Position numbers and translations under genes: made by a program. The notes under the pieces are model-generated. The model was not told where the DNA came from and searched no databases. It saw nothing but the letters and a program-made list of their open reading frames with translations. From NCBI RefSeq assembly GCF_047675955.1, contig NC_132919.1, positions 67,126,816 through 67,190,815 of the forward strand: a stretch of 64,000 nt of DNA. The letters run 5' to 3'. The stretch is from Chlorocebus sabaeus. Lineage: Eukaryota; Chordata; Mammalia; Primates; Cercopithecidae. Of the stretch, positions 62,847-64,000 are shown piece after piece; position 1 is the first letter of the stretch, and each line of letters begins with the position of its first letter.

Positions 62847-64000
62847 CGACCTCTCTTTTGTTTGTCCTCTACTTTCTCTTCTCAGCCTCTCTCTGGCACA
62901 TGTCCCGTGGCAGGGACACTTGTAGCTTGGGGGAGGGGTGGCCAGCAGGCAGGCTTTCTGAGTGAGCATGGAGCTTACAGCGTTTTTGAACACGGAGAGG
63001 CTGATGTGCACTGGCGCATGCACACACACTGCCACACCCACATGCAGGTGCTACTTGACTCAGCTGCTTCCACTTGGCCAGGGAGACACAGGCACACACA
63101 CAGCCGCACACACACAGCCGCACACACCTCTGTTAGGTGGAGTGCTCTCCACAAGTTCCCGTTCAGGGGACTGAGCACCAACATGAGTCATGGGACTCCT
63201 CCCATGGCCTCAGCCCTTGGTGTCCATAGTGGGCGTAACTGGGGGCAACAGATCAAGGACAGATCAGGGACAGTGGAGTGACTGACCCCTGTGACCTGGG
63301 ATCCGGGAAGACAGGTTTAGAGCCATCATCCTCACGGGCTCATCTTTGTCCACCTAGGATTCCTCCCACTGGGGCCCTGAGTGTCACTCCTGGGTGGATA
63401 ATGGGAGGGTGAAAACCCCCACTTTCCTTCTTCCTCTTGCTCCCTTTGCCACCCCTTCCCCCTGCTTGATAAGAATCTGTTTAAACTAAGCTGCTGCCAG
63501 GCCATAGATTCCATGGAGACCCAGCTGGATCTCTTAAAACACAAGGGGAGATGTTTATCTTTTCTCCCAGCCCTGCCTGGGTTACCTCCTCCTGGGCACT
63601 GCCAGCCAAGGGCACTGCCTGGTGAGACAAATTAGGGAAGACCAAACTGGGCCCTGACACCTAGGCTAAGGGTGCGAGCAGTGTTGGGGGAGGGGTGGGC
63701 CTGGAAGGCGGGGGAGGGGCAGGTAGGCAGGTGTCCTTTCAGAGCTTACTCACCTCTTCCTGTACCCTTGCCTCCCACCCCAGCCCCAGTCACTCCCCTG
63801 CCCCCCACCTCTGGAGAAGCTGAATGGGGATTCGATCCCCAGCCAGTTGCTGGAGTTCCGGAGCAGCTGTCCCAGGCCTGGCGGGGAGGGGCCAGGAATG
63901 CTGGGGCTGAGGCCTGGGCCGCCCAGACAGAGCCCGCTCTGAATTCTGGGAGTGTTTGTGCAGCTGGAGCCCATTAGGGGAGGGAGCCAGGCCGCTTATT
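62847..64000. other. GC-rich unique sequence, no gene supported
   Basis: Includes an imperfect (CA)n tract with CACACACAGCCG units (63070-63128) and a block near 63460-63560 of unique, conserved-looking sequence (GATAAGAATCTGTTTAAAC). Open frames exist on both strands without start context, splice sites or family likeness. Confidence 0.45.

Overview
This window is mammalian, specifically primate, nuclear DNA. About 80 Alu elements or fragments, old L1, MIR, MER5A-like and MADE1 elements, and one spliced, intact protein-coding gene make that clear. One nearly unmutated Alu (55980-56291) has the diagnostic bases of the Old World monkey AluYR lineage rather than of human AluY, so the source is probably a cercopithecid such as a macaque, baboon or relative. 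I see no bacterial, viral or CRISPR-type system.

Region 1 (about 2,130-21,300, minus strand) is the gene MEIOC, a germ-cell factor that keeps meiotic prophase going together with the RNA helicase YTHDC2. I rebuilt eight coding exons from splice sites and reading phase: 20972-21040, 20368-20502, 14997-15151, 12021-12125, 9259-11125, 7969-8103, 4283-4463 and 3633-3853. Together they give 2,868 nt, an uninterrupted 955-residue protein. The promoter is a CpG island (about 20,300-21,560) with paired CCAAT boxes and GC boxes. The likely 3' UTR runs to about 2,130-2,250. Introns hold Alus, a Tigger-like miniature DNA transposon, a hAT-Charlie relic, microsatellites and a 31-nt U2 snRNA fragment with its own target-site duplication.

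Region 2 (about 21,560-43,500) is intergenic and saturated with repeats: nested Alus, three antisense L1 relics, hAT transposons (one inserted inside another), a half MADE1 element, several very long pyrimidine microsatellites grown from Alu tails, and a retrocopy of SMCO4 whose stop codon has been lost.

Region 3 (43,501-46,230) begins with a minus-strand ERV1-type LTR that still shows a TATA box and polyadenylation signal. It continues with about 1.9 kb of GC-rich, almost repeat-free sequence, a candidate regulatory region.

Region 4 (46,230-62,850) is again repeat-dense: MIR, an MLT1-type LTR broken up by Alus, and an antisense L1 carrying five Alus. Region 5 (62,850-64,000) is GC-rich unique sequence with no gene I can support. 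Apart from MEIOC and the SMCO4 retrocopy, I find no coding gene; nearly all other open frames are translations of Alus or simple repeats.
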